A stretch of 39,893 bases of DNA from NCBI RefSeq assembly GCF_001442625.1, contig NZ_LMZQ01000047.1:1-39893 (forward strand), read 5' to 3'. Every line of letters starts with the position of its first letter. The first letter of the stretch is position 1. The translations under genes were made by a program, and so were the position numbers. Below are positions 1 through 8,830 of this stretch, piece by piece. The notes under the pieces are model-generated. The model did not search any database. It was not told the DNA's origin and worked only from the letters and a program-made list of their open reading frames with translations. This DNA comes from Pedobacter ginsenosidimutans. Lineage in GTDB: Bacteria > Bacteroidota > Bacteroidia > Sphingobacteriales > Sphingobacteriaceae.

Positions 1-2
1 GT

Positions 3-278
3 TTAACCTATGGGCCAAATGCCAATAACTACCGTGCATCTACCTTTTGGCTAAGAGATGGTTCTTACCTGCGTTTAAAAACATTGGATATTGGCTATTC
101 GCTGCCTAAAACCTTGGTAAACAAGGCTCACCTCAATAACGTGCGTTTCTTTTTTATCGGCACCAATCTGCTCACCTTCACCAAATTTAAACTGTGGGAT
201 CCGGAATTAGGGAGTTCAACAGGGAAAGTTTATCCGCTAAGCAGAACAATGTCATTAGGAGTATCAGTTAATTTATAA
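3..278 (+). CDS. SusC-like TonB-dependent outer-membrane receptor, C-terminal end (partial)
   Basis: The reading frame is open from the left edge of the window and ends at a TAA at 276-278, so only about 91 C-terminal residues are present. They contain the typical SusC ending: FWLRDGSYLRLKTLDIGYSLP, then a strand with GTNLLTFTKF, WDPELGS and a final LGVSVNL with a hydrophobic last strand for outer-membrane insertion. The SusD gene starts 12 bases after the stop, the usual SusC-SusD operon order. By family knowledge this is a 22-strand beta-barrel that imports oligosaccharides together with its SusD lid. The substrate cannot be told from the fragment. The next two genes complete the uptake complex. 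Confidence 0.93.
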   Translation, partial: LTYGPNANNYRASTFWLRDGSYLRLKTLDIGYSLPKTLVNKAHLNNVRFFFIGTNLLTFTKFKLWDPELGSSTGKVYPLSRTMSLGVSVNL

Positions 279-290
279 GCAAAGAAGAAT

Positions 291-2369
291 ATGAAAAAAA
301 TAGTTATCGCTTTAGCTTTCGCAGGTATTGTTTTAATTGCTGGCGGATGTAAAAAATATCTCGACTCTGATTATCTCTTCGATGAGCGGTTAACCACAGA
401 AGAGGTTTTTACCAATACCGATTATGCAAACAGATGGTTGGCACAAGCCTACTCTTTTCTGGGTAGTAATTTTATGCAGGATGTAAGCAGCAAGAAATAT
501 GTGCCCTTTAATTTTGCTGATGATATGTATTACGGTGATGAAAGCGACGGATACAAAAGATGGAAAAACGGACAATACACTGAAAATGGATTGAATGGCG
601 AAAGTAAGGAAATTTGGAATGTAGCCTATAAAGGTATCCGTCAGGCTTCTATATTTATTAATAATATCGACATCAATAAGCAGTTTACAGCAAAAGAAAT
701 TGCAAACCTCAAGGGGCAGGCACGTTTTTTAAGGGCCTACTTTTATTGGGTACTGTTACGTACTTATGGTCCGGTGCCAATTGTACCCAATGAGGGGATT
801 GATTACACCAAAGAGTATGATGAAATTGCACAGCCGCGGAATACCTACGAAGAATGTGCAGTTTACCTCTCAAACGAACTGGTAGAAGCCGCCAAAGGAC
901 TTTCACTTCAGCAGGGAATACAACAGATTGCAAGGCCAACCCGTGGTGCGGCTTTAGCGCTCCGTGCCCGCATACTTTTGTATGCAGCAAGTCCGCTGGC
1001 CAACGGAAAAGCACCTGCTGATGTAGCTGGGGCACTGGTTACCAAAGATGGGAAACCCTTACTTTCACGAACCTACGATGAATCTAAATGGGCCAGGGCT
1101 GCTGCCGCTGCCAAAGATGTAATGGATATGGGTCAATACCGTTTGTATGTTGCTTATAAAAAAACAACCGGCGATGCTGCTTATCCGGCCACTGTTACTC
1201 CTCCATTTGACAGTAATTTTTCTAATAGTGCCTGGCCTTCGGGCTGGAGCGATATCGATCCTTACGAATCGTACCGCGCTTTGTTTAACGGAACAGTTCC
1301 TGCCTATCAAAATCCTGAACTGATTTTTACTCATGGCCAAAACCAGGGGGGCGAAGGCATAAACGTTTTGGTACTGCATCAGTTGCCGCGTCTGGAAGGC
1401 AAGGGATACAATTCGCATGGCATGACTCAGAAGCAGGTTGATGCCTATGCCATGAATGATGGAAGCGATATACCAGGAATGAACAACATGTACGCAGGGA
1501 GACAGGGTTATGAAGGCCGATATAATACCCAACCCCGTACAACGGGTTTCGTAACGCAGACTGAACTGACCAAATATCCAGAATTAGGCCCTTTGGGCGT
1601 TGGGGTGAATAAACAGTTCGTTCAGCGTGAGCCCCGCTTTTATGCTTCAGTATCGTATAACGGTTCTACCTGGAATCTCCTCAATGCAGAAAGCGTAAGA
1701 GATGAAAAAAGTAATGTACAGATATTTTACTATCGGGGCGATCCTAATGGTTATAAAAACACGACCTACTGGCCACGTACAGGGGTGGGCATTAAAAAAT
1801 ATGTGCATCCGGATGATATCAGTAATGTGGCTGTTACACCTTACGATCAAAGCCGTATGAAACAAAAAGTTGACCCTGCTATCCGTTATGCGGAAGTATT
1901 GCTGATTTATGCAGAAGCCCTAAATGAACTGAACGGATCTTATAATATCCCATCGTGGGACGGAAGTAAAACACAGGTAATTTCACGGAACATTTCTGAA
2001 ATGAAGAGAGGAATCCAGCCTATCCGCATCCGTGCCGGGTTAGCTGATTATCAGGGAGATGTTTATGCTGATCCAAATAGATTTCGTATAAAATTGAAAA
2101 GAGAACGTCAGGTAGAGTTATTTGCCGAAGGGCACCGTTATTTCGATCTGCGCCGATGGACAGATGCGCAATCGGAAGAGTCGGCTCCGGTTTATGGCTA
2201 CAATGCCTATGCCACTAAAGCGCAGGCAGATCTTTTCCACAACGTGGTTGAAACGCCATCATTACCTTCCATTTTTACACTCAAAATGTGGTTTTGGCCA
2301 ATTCATTTTGACGAATTGAAGCGCAACAAATACCTGACACAAAATCCGGGCTGGACAAATCCTGAATAA
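291..2369 (+). CDS. SusD/RagB-family glycan-binding surface lipoprotein
   Basis: A 692-residue protein with a lipoprotein signal peptide; the hydrophobic stretch ends in AGGC, giving Cys20 as the lipidated residue. The body shows SusD family hallmarks: an N-terminal TPR-like part with LKGQARFLRAYFYW around residue 145, LVRTYGPVPI-like wording just after it, and the C-terminal signature IRYAEVLLIYAEALNE ... RFRIKLKRERQVELFAEGHRYFDLRRW. At 692 residues it is longer than many SusD proteins (about 500-600). It should cap the SusC channel encoded directly upstream and bind the incoming oligosaccharide on the cell surface. ATG at 291 is chosen because it begins the signal peptide and lies 12 bases after the SusC stop. 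Confidence 0.95.
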   Translation: MKKIVIALAFAGIVLIAGGCKKYLDSDYLFDERLTTEEVFTNTDYANRWLAQAYSFLGSNFMQDVSSKKYVPFNFADDMYYGDESDGYKRWKNGQYTENGLNGESKEIWNVAYKGIRQASIFINNIDINKQFTAKEIANLKGQARFLRAYFYWVLLRTYGPVPIVPNEGIDYTKEYDEIAQPRNTYEECAVYLSNELVEAAKGLSLQQGIQQIARPTRGAALALRARILLYAASPLANGKAPADVAGALVTKDGKPLLSRTYDESKWARAAAAAKDVMDMGQYRLYVAYKKTTGDAAYPATVTPPFDSNFSNSAWPSGWSDIDPYESYRALFNGTVPAYQNPELIFTHGQNQGGEGINVLVLHQLPRLEGKGYNSHGMTQKQVDAYAMNDGSDIPGMNNMYAGRQGYEGRYNTQPRTTGFVTQTELTKYPELGPLGVGVNKQFVQREPRFYASVSYNGSTWNLLNAESVRDEKSNVQIFYYRGDPNGYKNTTYWPRTGVGIKKYVHPDDISNVAVTPYDQSRMKQKVDPAIRYAEVLLIYAEALNELNGSYNIPSWDGSKTQVISRNISEMKRGIQPIRIRAGLADYQGDVYADPNRFRIKLKRERQVELFAEGHRYFDLRRWTDAQSEESAPVYGYNAYATKAQADLFHNVVETPSLPSIFTLKMWFWPIHFDELKRNKYLTQNPGWTNPE

Positions 2370-2388
2370 CAATCATAATCTGCAAAAA

Positions 2389-3390
2389 ATGAAGAAGTAT
2401 ATATGTATTCTATTTTTATTGATAACAACAGCAGTATGCTTTGTTTCATGTAATGATGAATGGAAAGAAGAACAATTCGTCCAAACGGCATCATTTAAAT
2501 CAAATCCAACTGCTCAAGGGGTAAGCTGGAGTTATTTACGTTATAATGCCACCGGAAAGGTGAGGTTTAACCTTCCGATTATCATCAGTGGTTCTACCCC
2601 AAATCTAAAAAACCGTACCATACATCTCGGTTTAGACCCTGATACGCTTGCAAAATTAAACCAGGAGCAGTATGGCCACCGACAAGAGCTGTATTTTAAA
2701 CAATTGGATAAAAAGTATTATACGATGCCCCAAACCATAGATGTACCGGCCGGGGTGAGCACGGTTACTGTACCCATCGATTTTACTTTGGGAGATCTGG
2801 ATCAATCTGATAAATGGGTATTACCGTTACAGATTTTAAACGATCCTGCTTATGATTATCAGGCCAATCCACAAAAATATTATCGTAGAGCTATGCTGCG
2901 GATTACTCCATTTAATGATTATTCCGGAGAATATGGCGGTACTTTGTATAAAATATTTCTCGACGGGGATACTGAACCCTTAACCCTAAATACCCACCGA
3001 ACTTTTGTGGTGGATGATAAAACTATTTTTCTGTATGCCGGAATCAGGGATATTGATTACCTGGACCGCAAAAACTATAAGGTATTTATTAAGTTTACCG
3101 ATCAGAATATCGATATCCAGAAGAAAAAGTTAGAAATCTGGAGTGATAATACTGTAAACAATAAATTTAAAGTCGGGGCTGCACAATCTTATTATACCAG
3201 AGATGAGGCCTGGGATCCAAAACTACCATACCTGAAACATATTTATACTACGCTTTATTTATCCTACGAGTTTGAAGATTATACCACAGTGCCCGGACAA
3301 AGGTTAAAATATAAAGTAGATGGTACGTTATCCATGCAGCGCGATCTGAATACGTTGATACCCGATCAGGATCAGCAGATTCAATGGTAG
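2389..3390 (+). CDS. SusD-associated surface lipoprotein (DUF1735/DUF4361-like)
   Basis: A 333-residue protein with a lipoprotein signal ending FVSC (Cys21). The N-terminal half has the pattern of the DUF1735 beta-sandwich found beside SusD genes (GVSWSYLRYNATGKVRFNLPI, then VPAGVSTVTVPIDFTLGDLD and KWVLPLQI). The C-terminal half resembles the DUF4361-type module (YSGEYGGTLYKIF ... FVVDDKTIFLYAG). Such proteins are thought to be extra surface glycan-binding components of the SusCD complex; this role is from family context, not proven here. The gene starts 19 bases after the SusD stop and is the last gene of the first operon, followed by a hairpin and a clear terminator. Confidence 0.8.
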   Translation: MKKYICILFLLITTAVCFVSCNDEWKEEQFVQTASFKSNPTAQGVSWSYLRYNATGKVRFNLPIIISGSTPNLKNRTIHLGLDPDTLAKLNQEQYGHRQELYFKQLDKKYYTMPQTIDVPAGVSTVTVPIDFTLGDLDQSDKWVLPLQILNDPAYDYQANPQKYYRRAMLRITPFNDYSGEYGGTLYKIFLDGDTEPLTLNTHRTFVVDDKTIFLYAGIRDIDYLDRKNYKVFIKFTDQNIDIQKKKLEIWSDNTVNNKFKVGAAQSYYTRDEAWDPKLPYLKHIYTTLYLSYEFEDYTTVPGQRLKYKVDGTLSMQRDLNTLIPDQDQQIQW

Positions 3391-3399
3391 CTGGTAATT

Positions 3400-3434
3400 T
3401 ATAGAATTCAAGTTTTTAAAGCTTGAGTTCTATA
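3400..3434. terminator. 13-bp stem hairpin just after the SusC-SusD operon
   Basis: Arms TATAGAATTCAAG (3400-3412) and CTTGAGTTCTATA (3422-3434) pair fully if one G-U is allowed, around a 9-base loop. It starts 10 bases after the stop of the DUF4361-like gene. There is no T-run, so it may protect the 3' end or pause polymerase rather than terminate alone. Confidence 0.5.
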
Positions 3435-3503
3435 TAACACACTTATCCCAGTTAGCACGCGTGTGCTCCGTGTGAAATATAAGAAACCATGTATTAAGAA
3501 TTA

Positions 3504-3532
3504 GGTCGTAGCCTTTAGTTACGGCCTTTTTT
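3504..3532 (+). terminator. Rho-independent terminator of the first SusCD operon
   Basis: Stem GGTCGTA (3504-3510) pairs with TACGGCC (3520-3526) with one G-U, around a 9-base loop, and is followed directly by six T (3527-3532). This is the textbook layout for the end of the operon whose last stop is at 3390. Confidence 0.75.
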
Positions 3533-3702
3533 AGTTAAGAGACCAATGCTTTTCTATATCATTTAATCATAGTTTTATTGCCATATGCCTACCATTGACG
3601 TTATTTTGCAATTGCTTACTAATAAGATATTTGCGACACTATACATTTCCACCCAGCTAGGCCACAGCACCGTATCCCCGTTCCACTTAAATCCGGCCTA
3701 AC

Positions 3703-3722
3703 ATCCCGATAGCTATCGGGAT
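3703..3722. repeat. CCGATAGCTATCGG palindrome, copy 1
   Basis: Perfect 20-base palindrome with core CCGATAGCTATCGG extended by ATC/GAT. The same 14-base core recurs at 4046-4061 and 33262-33279, always between genes. Confidence 0.85.
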
Positions 3723-3800
3723 CGGATTCTGCTGACCCGGCCACACCACTGACCTTTAAAGAAAAATTTTCAGTCGGCATTTTTTGTTTCTTTTTGATGC

Positions 3801-3865
3801 CAAAAAGAAAGAGCCTTTCGGCGGCGGTGAGCCGAGGCAAGAATGAGCCGCTGGGCAAAAAAAGG
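3801..3865. repeat. Diverged intergenic repeat, copy 1
   Basis: Contains AAAGAGCCTTTCGG, then GAGCCGAGGCAAG and GAGCCGCTGGGCAAA. It matches, with substitutions, the stretch at about 4273-4330 (AAGAGCCCTTCGG, ACCGAGGCAAG, GAGCCATGGACAAA) in the same orientation. Confidence 0.6.
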
Positions 3866-4045
3866 GTATGCGTCACTCATATTGATTTTTATAAAATAAA
3901 TTACCCCTCAATAATAGCATTAAATGAACTGAAAAGGCAATTTGAAAATGCAGCCAGCGATGGGCAAGAAATTTAAGCAAGTCCTTCGACAGGCTCTCCA
4001 CAGGAGTCCTTTGGACAGGATGACAACTATATAATGGAATCGTCA

Positions 4046-4061
4046 TCCGATAGCTATCGGA
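4046..4061. repeat. CCGATAGCTATCGG palindrome, copy 2
   Basis: Perfect 16-base palindrome TCCGATAGCTATCGGA immediately preceded by CGTCA, so it seems to sit at the edge of a CGTCAT-type element. Confidence 0.85.
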
Positions 4062-4272
4062 GGAGCTCACCGATTTTTCATCGGGGGCTTGTGCTGGCGA
4101 CCAAAAAAGCTTTGACGAATTTATCCGACATCAGATCCAAGCCTTTCAGTTATGCCTTTGTGTTTGTTGTTTTTTATGGCAGGCATGCTTTCGCTGCGCT
4201 CAGGTTGTTACTTTTTCATCAAGGAACCTGAGAAGCAAGCTTGAATGCCTATAAAAACATAAACCAACACTG

Positions 4273-4330
4273 AAAAAAAGTAAGAGCCCTTCGGTGGCTA
4301 ACCGAGGCAAGCCCGAGCCATGGACAAAGA
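4273..4330. repeat. Diverged intergenic repeat, copy 2
   Basis: Second copy of the AAAGAGCC-TTCGG ... CCGAGGCAAG ... GAGCC repeat described at 3801-3865, about 470 bases downstream and in the same orientation. Confidence 0.6.
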
Positions 4331-4333
4331 TCA

Positions 4334-4377
4334 CTCCTCCAAAGGAGTTCCTTCGGAACACTACGGTTGAGATGACG
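4334..4377. repeat. Partial CGTCAT/ATGACG intergenic element
   Basis: Reads CTCCTCCAAAGGAGTTCC ... CTACGGTTGAGATGACG. Its reverse complement closely matches the left part of the element at 31447-31554 (CGTCATTTCGACCGTAG ... GGAACTCCTTCGGAGGAG). Only one end of the element is present here. Confidence 0.65.
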
Positions 4378-4481
4378 ATCTTTATATTTAAGTCTGTTAG
4401 TAATAGAATAATTGAGTTTTAATCATATTCTTAAATGTACACATTTCCAAGCGGAAAATAATTCAGCTTTCAATGGCATCA

Positions 4482-6212
4482 TTAATTATTCATTAATCTA
4501 AAGCTGTTAAAAGTCCCTGTTTGCGAAAGATCTCCTTTTACCACAATACCTGCCCTGTATCCCATTCCCCAAGGCACATATTTGGCTGCCAGAAAATCTG
4601 TACGATAAAAACTAAGCCATTCTGCTCCTTGTTTTTTATGGAAAAACTCTATCTGTTTGCCATCATTGCTGATCTGCATTTTTAATTGCACTGGGCCAGC
4701 TAAATTTTCTTTTGATGCTTTAAGAATCTTATACACGCCTTCAAAATTATCAAAAACAGCAAAGCCATCTTTCGAGACTGTAATGCCTATTCCACCAAGT
4801 TCGCCAGGCCATTTGCTTTTGAAGATAGCACCGCCCAGGCAAATGCCTGTTTTTGCTGCATCAGGCTTTATTTCGGCACTGATGCTAAAATTTACCGTCT
4901 TAATATACTGACCCAGAAAGGTGCCTAGTGCATGGTTTTCATCAGATGCTGTTAATTTTAAGCCTTTATCAAAAGACATCAATGGTCTTGGTGATTTGGA
5001 AGGCCATTGCCAGGCCAGATCAAGTTTTTGATCATTTTCAAAATTGTCGACAAAATTAAGGTCGGCTTTTGGGCGGTTGGGGAGGGTTGCATTATGCAAT
5101 ACAGGCCAGCCATCAGCGCCAACAATTAATTCTTCTATAATACCCTCTCTGCCAACAAAAACATCATAACTTTTGTTAAACGCATGGTATAGCATAAATA
5201 GCCTGTCGTTTGCAGTTTTTACCACAGTGCCATGGCCAGGGCAATTCCACTTGTTGTTACTCACCATTATTGGGTTGTTGCCGTATTTCTCCCACACACC
5301 GCTGTTAAGGTCTTTCGTTCTGGCAATTCCTGTTTTGTAATTGCATTTTGCATCACAGCAGCCACCAACAGAATACAGGCTGTAAACATATTCTCCCAAA
5401 GTAAAAAAACAAGCACCTTCAACCAATCCGGTTTCCCAAGGCTGGCTATTGGTAAATACTTTGCTCTTTTGCCCGAGCAATTTTGTCCGGCTATCGTTAA
5501 TTTCCTGTTTCCAGATCCAACTTTCTTTGCCACAGCCATTCCCGTCATTTTTCCAGAAAGCATAAATTTTGCCGTTGTGCTGCAATTCGAACGCATCTAT
5601 GGCACCGCATTCATCTTCAATAATAACAGGACCATTATCAGTAAATTTACCGTTTTCAATTTTATCTGCATCAATCCAGGCCGTGCCGCATTGCAAACCC
5701 GGATTACCTTTTGTTTCCCTGTTATGCGCCGTGTAATAGGCATAAATCCGGTTCTGTTTTTGATCATAAACCAGTTCAGATGCCCAAAAGTTATTCTCGC
5801 CCCACTGGTTTTTCATATCCTTAAATCCATCCGGAAAAACATGGTTGATCAGTTTCCAGTTTCTAAGGTCGGTTGATTTATATATAGTAAAATAAGGAGC
5901 CCACTCGTTTGTAGTAGAGGTAGCGTAATACACCTTTCCAACCCTGATGATAGAAGGGTCCGGATTGTCGCCTGGTAGGGCAGGGTTCAGCAACAGGTGC
6001 GCAGCGTTATCAGTATTGGAATTTTCGGTTTGTGTTTTTTTTAATCCACAGGAAACCAGGCAAAAGTTAATCAGCAAATAAACCAGGTAAGTACCCCAAG
6101 GTTGTATGGTTAAGTTATAAGACTTCTTTACAGCTATTTTATTCGTTTTTTTTGCTGGTTGAACACCATTTGCATATTTTTTTAAAAATGTAGATAATCG
6201 AAAAGTGATCAT
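4482..6212 (-). CDS. GH43 glycoside hydrolase lipoprotein with C-terminal beta-sandwich
   Basis: A 576-residue enzyme, probably acting on arabinose- or xylose-containing glycan. The five-bladed GH43 propeller shows all three catalytic acids: base Asp85 in NPDPSI, pKa-modulating Asp206 in GAIDAF, and general acid Glu265 in VEGACFF. After about residue 390 follows a concanavalin-like module (FVDNFENDQKLDLAWQWP ...), as in the GH43 beta-xylosidase C-terminal domain. The lipobox is LVSC with Cys55. ATG at 6212 is the only ATG before the lipobox; a TTG lies three codons upstream. The n-region of about 40 residues before the hydrophobic core is unusually long, so the true start could be an internal non-ATG codon. 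It is divergent from the DUF1080 gene. Exact substrate is not decided by sequence. Confidence 0.9.
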   Translation of the reverse strand: MITFRLSTFLKKYANGVQPAKKTNKIAVKKSYNLTIQPWGTYLVYLLINFCLVSCGLKKTQTENSNTDNAAHLLLNPALPGDNPDPSIIRVGKVYYATSTTNEWAPYFTIYKSTDLRNWKLINHVFPDGFKDMKNQWGENNFWASELVYDQKQNRIYAYYTAHNRETKGNPGLQCGTAWIDADKIENGKFTDNGPVIIEDECGAIDAFELQHNGKIYAFWKNDGNGCGKESWIWKQEINDSRTKLLGQKSKVFTNSQPWETGLVEGACFFTLGEYVYSLYSVGGCCDAKCNYKTGIARTKDLNSGVWEKYGNNPIMVSNNKWNCPGHGTVVKTANDRLFMLYHAFNKSYDVFVGREGIIEELIVGADGWPVLHNATLPNRPKADLNFVDNFENDQKLDLAWQWPSKSPRPLMSFDKGLKLTASDENHALGTFLGQYIKTVNFSISAEIKPDAAKTGICLGGAIFKSKWPGELGGIGITVSKDGFAVFDNFEGVYKILKASKENLAGPVQLKMQISNDGKQIEFFHKKQGAEWLSFYRTDFLAAKYVPWGMGYRAGIVVKGDLSQTGTFNSFRLMNN

Positions 6213-6728
6213 GTATTTCAAGGTATAAATTGTCTTTTTGGTATTTGGTTATTTTTCCGAAAATAAACAATTATACACAGGGAGAAAGGGAAGCCAAAGT
6301 TGGAGCACCACGCACAAATGAATGTTTTATTCCTAATCTCTGTAGCGCAACCTACGCTTTTTTAATCCGCTTTTAGGGCTTTGTTATGTTTTAAATTATT
6401 GATTTTTAATGTGTTAATTGTGTTTTGTCGGTTTGTTTATATTTTTAATAAACAGGTTTTTAATCTGGTAATTGTTCTTTTTTTTCGGCTTTTGATCAGG
6501 TAAAATGAGACAAATCAACAATAAATTGAACATATTTTACAAGGTCCATTGGCTTACTTTGGCATTATAACCAATTATAAACCCGTAAATTAAATCATAT
6601 TGTAAATGCTATAACTAACGGCAAGCGGATACCAATGGGGCTATCATACTTATTGTGGGGTTGTTCTTTAAGCGCACGCACAAGTAACTGTAAATCTTTA
6701 ACACATAAATAACTATAAATTAAATTCA
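6213..6728. other. Divergent intergenic region GH43 / DUF1080
   Basis: About 515 AT-rich bases without a gene. It carries copy A of the shared promoter module (6506-6561) reading toward the DUF1080-Gfo operon, leaving a 5' leader of roughly 160 bases. No equally clear promoter was found for the minus-strand GH43 gene. Confidence 0.6.
6506..6561 (+). promoter_or_regulatory. Shared promoter module, copy A (DUF1080-Gfo operon)
   Basis: TGAGA at 6506, then ATCAACAA, TGAAC at 6527-6531, and TTACTTTG at 6554-6561. The same three blocks with exactly the same spacing (N16 and N22) occur at 13461-13516 and 15230-15285. TTACTTTG resembles the Bacteroidota -7 element (TAnnTTTG), and the upstream blocks look like an activator site. 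An AACCAA follows 7 bases after the TTACTTTG, as in the other copies. Confidence 0.72.
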
Positions 6729-7466
6729 ATGAAAAACTATAGGTTAATTTACATGCTAATATTCGGCATTTTTGCCGTAAACCTAACTTATGCTCAAAAT
6801 ACACTTAGCAAAAGCGAGAAAAAGGAAGGGTTTAAGCTGCTTTGGAACGGGAAGGATGCCACTGGTTGGCGTGCCATATTTAAAGAGCAGTTTCCGGCCA
6901 AAGGCTGGGAAATGAAAAACGGGATTTTATCCGTACTGCCATCAAACGGAAAGGAGCAGGGCTCTGGAGGCGATATTGTTACCTGGGATGAATTTTCGGC
7001 CTTTATTTTAAAGTTTGATTTCAAACTTACTGCAGGTGCTAACAGTGGCATAAAATATTTTGTAACTGAAGAAGAAAAAACCAACCTGTCTGGCATCGGT
7101 CTGGAGTTTCAGGTACTGGATGATGAAAAACATCCTGATGCGAAGCTGGGCAAAAACGGTAACCGAAAGCTTGCCTCTTTATATGATCTTATTCCATCAA
7201 ACAAACCTGCTTCGGTAATTAAAGCAATTGGAGAATGGAATAGTGGCGAGATTCGTGTTTACCCGAACAATCATGTAGAACATTGGTTAAACGGCGTAAA
7301 AGTAGTGGAATATGAGCGCGGATCAGAAAATTTTAGAAAGCTGGTGGCCGGAAGCAAATACAAAACATGGAAAAACTTTGGAGAAGCTAAAAAGGGGCAT
7401 ATCCTGATCCAGGATCACGGCAACAATGTTTCGTACAGAAACATTAAAATCAAAATACTTAAATAA
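6729..7466 (+). CDS. Secreted DUF1080 protein (3-keto-disaccharide hydrolase family)
   Basis: A 245-residue protein with a cleavable signal peptide (hydrophobic core LIYMLIFGIFAVNL, likely cleavage after TYAQ). The family signature is clear: GFKLLWNGKDATGWRA near residue 35, WEMKNGILSV, GGDIVTWDEFSAFILKFDFKLTAGANSGIKYF, GIGLEFQVLDDEKHPDA, and the C-terminal GHILIQDHGNNVSYRNIKIK. DUF1080 members are jelly-roll proteins; several Bacteroides homologues cleave 3-keto-glycosides made by partner Gfo/Idh/MocA dehydrogenases. The next gene is exactly such a partner, and the stop and start overlap (TAATG), so the two are translationally coupled. Function as a periplasmic 3-keto-glycosidase is inference from family and context. 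Confidence 0.88.
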   Translation: MKNYRLIYMLIFGIFAVNLTYAQNTLSKSEKKEGFKLLWNGKDATGWRAIFKEQFPAKGWEMKNGILSVLPSNGKEQGSGGDIVTWDEFSAFILKFDFKLTAGANSGIKYFVTEEEKTNLSGIGLEFQVLDDEKHPDAKLGKNGNRKLASLYDLIPSNKPASVIKAIGEWNSGEIRVYPNNHVEHWLNGVKVVEYERGSENFRKLVAGSKYKTWKNFGEAKKGHILIQDHGNNVSYRNIKIKILK

Positions 7467-8830
7467 TGAGCATGATGGAAGAATCGAGAAGAGACTTTAT
7501 AAAAAAAGCGGCAATTGCTGCAGCAGGAGCTTATGTTGGTACTTTTGGGATGTCGGCCAAAAGTTACGCGAATATTATCGGTGCCAATGATCGGGTTAGG
7601 GTTGGCGTGGTTGGTTTTTCCGATCGTTTTAAAGATACGCTGTTTCCATGCTTTTTAAACCACAACAAAGAACTTAATTTTGATATTGTTGCCCTTTCTG
7701 ACCTATGGAATTACCGCCGTGATTTAGGTGCTGAACACATTAAAAACAGAATAGGCCATGGAATTACTTCCTGTAAAAACAATGACGAACTGTATGCATT
7801 GAAAGATCTTGATGCTGTAATCATCAGTACGCCAGATTTTGCACATGCATTGCACGCCATAGAAGCGGTTAAAAACAAAAAAGATGTGTATTGCGAAAAA
7901 CCCTTTGCCGAAACCATGGATGATGCCAATGCCGCATTGAAAGCAGTAAGGTCTTCGAAACAGATTCTGCAGATTGGTTCGCAGCGCCGCAGTGGACAAA
8001 ATTATCAGGCTGCTGCCGATTTTATCAAACAAGGTAAATTTGGAGATCTTACCATGGTAGAATTGAGCTGGAATGTAAATCAGCCTGGCCGTTGGCGCCG
8101 CCCCGATTTGGTAGCTAAACTGAAGGAGCAGGATACCGATTGGAAACGCTTTTTGCTGAACCGGCCATACGAAGCCTTTGATCCCAGGATATATCTCGAA
8201 TATCGCCTTTTCTGGCCATATTCTTCAGGTATGCCTGGACAATGGATGAGCCACCAGATTGATACGGTGCATTGGTTTACCGGATTATCTCACCCGCGAA
8301 GTGTAACCGCAAACGGTGGAATTTATCAATGGAAAGATGGTCGCCGCAATTGGGATACCACCACTGCTGTGTTTGACTATGGCCCGCTTGATGATATGAC
8401 TAAAGGTTTCCAGGTAGTATTTACCTCCCGGATGCATAACGGTGATGAAAGACCTGCAGAAATCTATTATTCGAATGGGGGAGAATTAAATCTCATTACC
8501 AATACCATATCGCCTCATGGAGGTTTAACGGCAAGAGCGGCAGCTGCAATGAAAATGAAACCGAACCTTTTGCCCGAAATTAAACTTGCTGCGCCATCAG
8601 CTGCGGCAGCATCAGCCAATACAGGTGCAGATGTGTTAAGTTCTAACCATATGCGCAACTGGCTAGAGTGCATCCGAAGTAGAAAAGAGCCTAATGCGCC
8701 TGTTGAGGCAGGTTATCAGCATTCCATCGCCAATATCATGACGAATGCAGCGGTGCGTACCGGTGGAAAAGCAAGCTTTGATGCCACTCGTCAGCAGGTT
8801 ATGGTAGAGGGAAAAGTATTCAAATATTAG
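7466..8830 (+). CDS. Tat-exported Gfo/Idh/MocA oxidoreductase
   Basis: A 454-residue NAD(P)-binding dehydrogenase with a twin-arginine leader: SRRDFIKKAAIAAAGAYVG near the N-terminus. The Rossmann fold follows (RVRVGVVGFSDRF), then DLDAVIISTPDFAHALHAIEA and the family EKP motif in VYCEKPFAE, whose Lys is the usual catalytic residue. The substrate half has QIGSQRRSGQNYQAA and MSHQIDTVHWFTGLSHP. Related exported enzymes oxidise C3 of glycosides or belong to GH109. Overlap with the DUF1080 stop codon and export by Tat (cofactor loaded in the cytoplasm) support a periplasmic oxidise-then-cleave pair. The start used is the ATG overlapping the preceding stop; Met3 or Met4 are alternatives. Confidence 0.9.
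   Translation: MSMMEESRRDFIKKAAIAAAGAYVGTFGMSAKSYANIIGANDRVRVGVVGFSDRFKDTLFPCFLNHNKELNFDIVALSDLWNYRRDLGAEHIKNRIGHGITSCKNNDELYALKDLDAVIISTPDFAHALHAIEAVKNKKDVYCEKPFAETMDDANAALKAVRSSKQILQIGSQRRSGQNYQAAADFIKQGKFGDLTMVELSWNVNQPGRWRRPDLVAKLKEQDTDWKRFLLNRPYEAFDPRIYLEYRLFWPYSSGMPGQWMSHQIDTVHWFTGLSHPRSVTANGGIYQWKDGRRNWDTTTAVFDYGPLDDMTKGFQVVFTSRMHNGDERPAEIYYSNGGELNLITNTISPHGGLTARAAAAMKMKPNLLPEIKLAAPSAAAASANTGADVLSSNHMRNWLECIRSRKEPNAPVEAGYQHSIANIMTNAAVRTGGKASFDATRQQVMVEGKVFKY

Larger units (their letters stand above)
3533..4481. other. Repeat-rich gene-poor gap
   Basis: No convincing gene is present in about 950 bases; the short open frames carry no recognisable protein pattern. The stretch is a collection of dispersed intergenic repeats: two CCGATAGCTATCGG palindromes (3703-3722, 4046-4061), two diverged copies of an AAAGAGCC(C)TTCGG...CCGAGGCAAG element (about 3801-3865 and 4273-4330), a CCTTCGACAGGCTC...CAGGATGAC fragment (about 3978-4023), and a partial CGTCAT-type element (4334-4377). 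From 4385 to 4481 I see only AT-rich sequence. Confidence 0.7.

Noticed and set aside
3619..4231. Several 60-85 codon frames in the repeat-rich gap
   Set aside because: They translate dispersed repeats on both strands and show no protein-like pattern or ribosome-binding context.
5232..5876. 214-codon plus-strand open frame inside the GH43 gene
   Set aside because: It is the antisense shadow of a GH43 gene with all catalytic residues; its translation has no family pattern.
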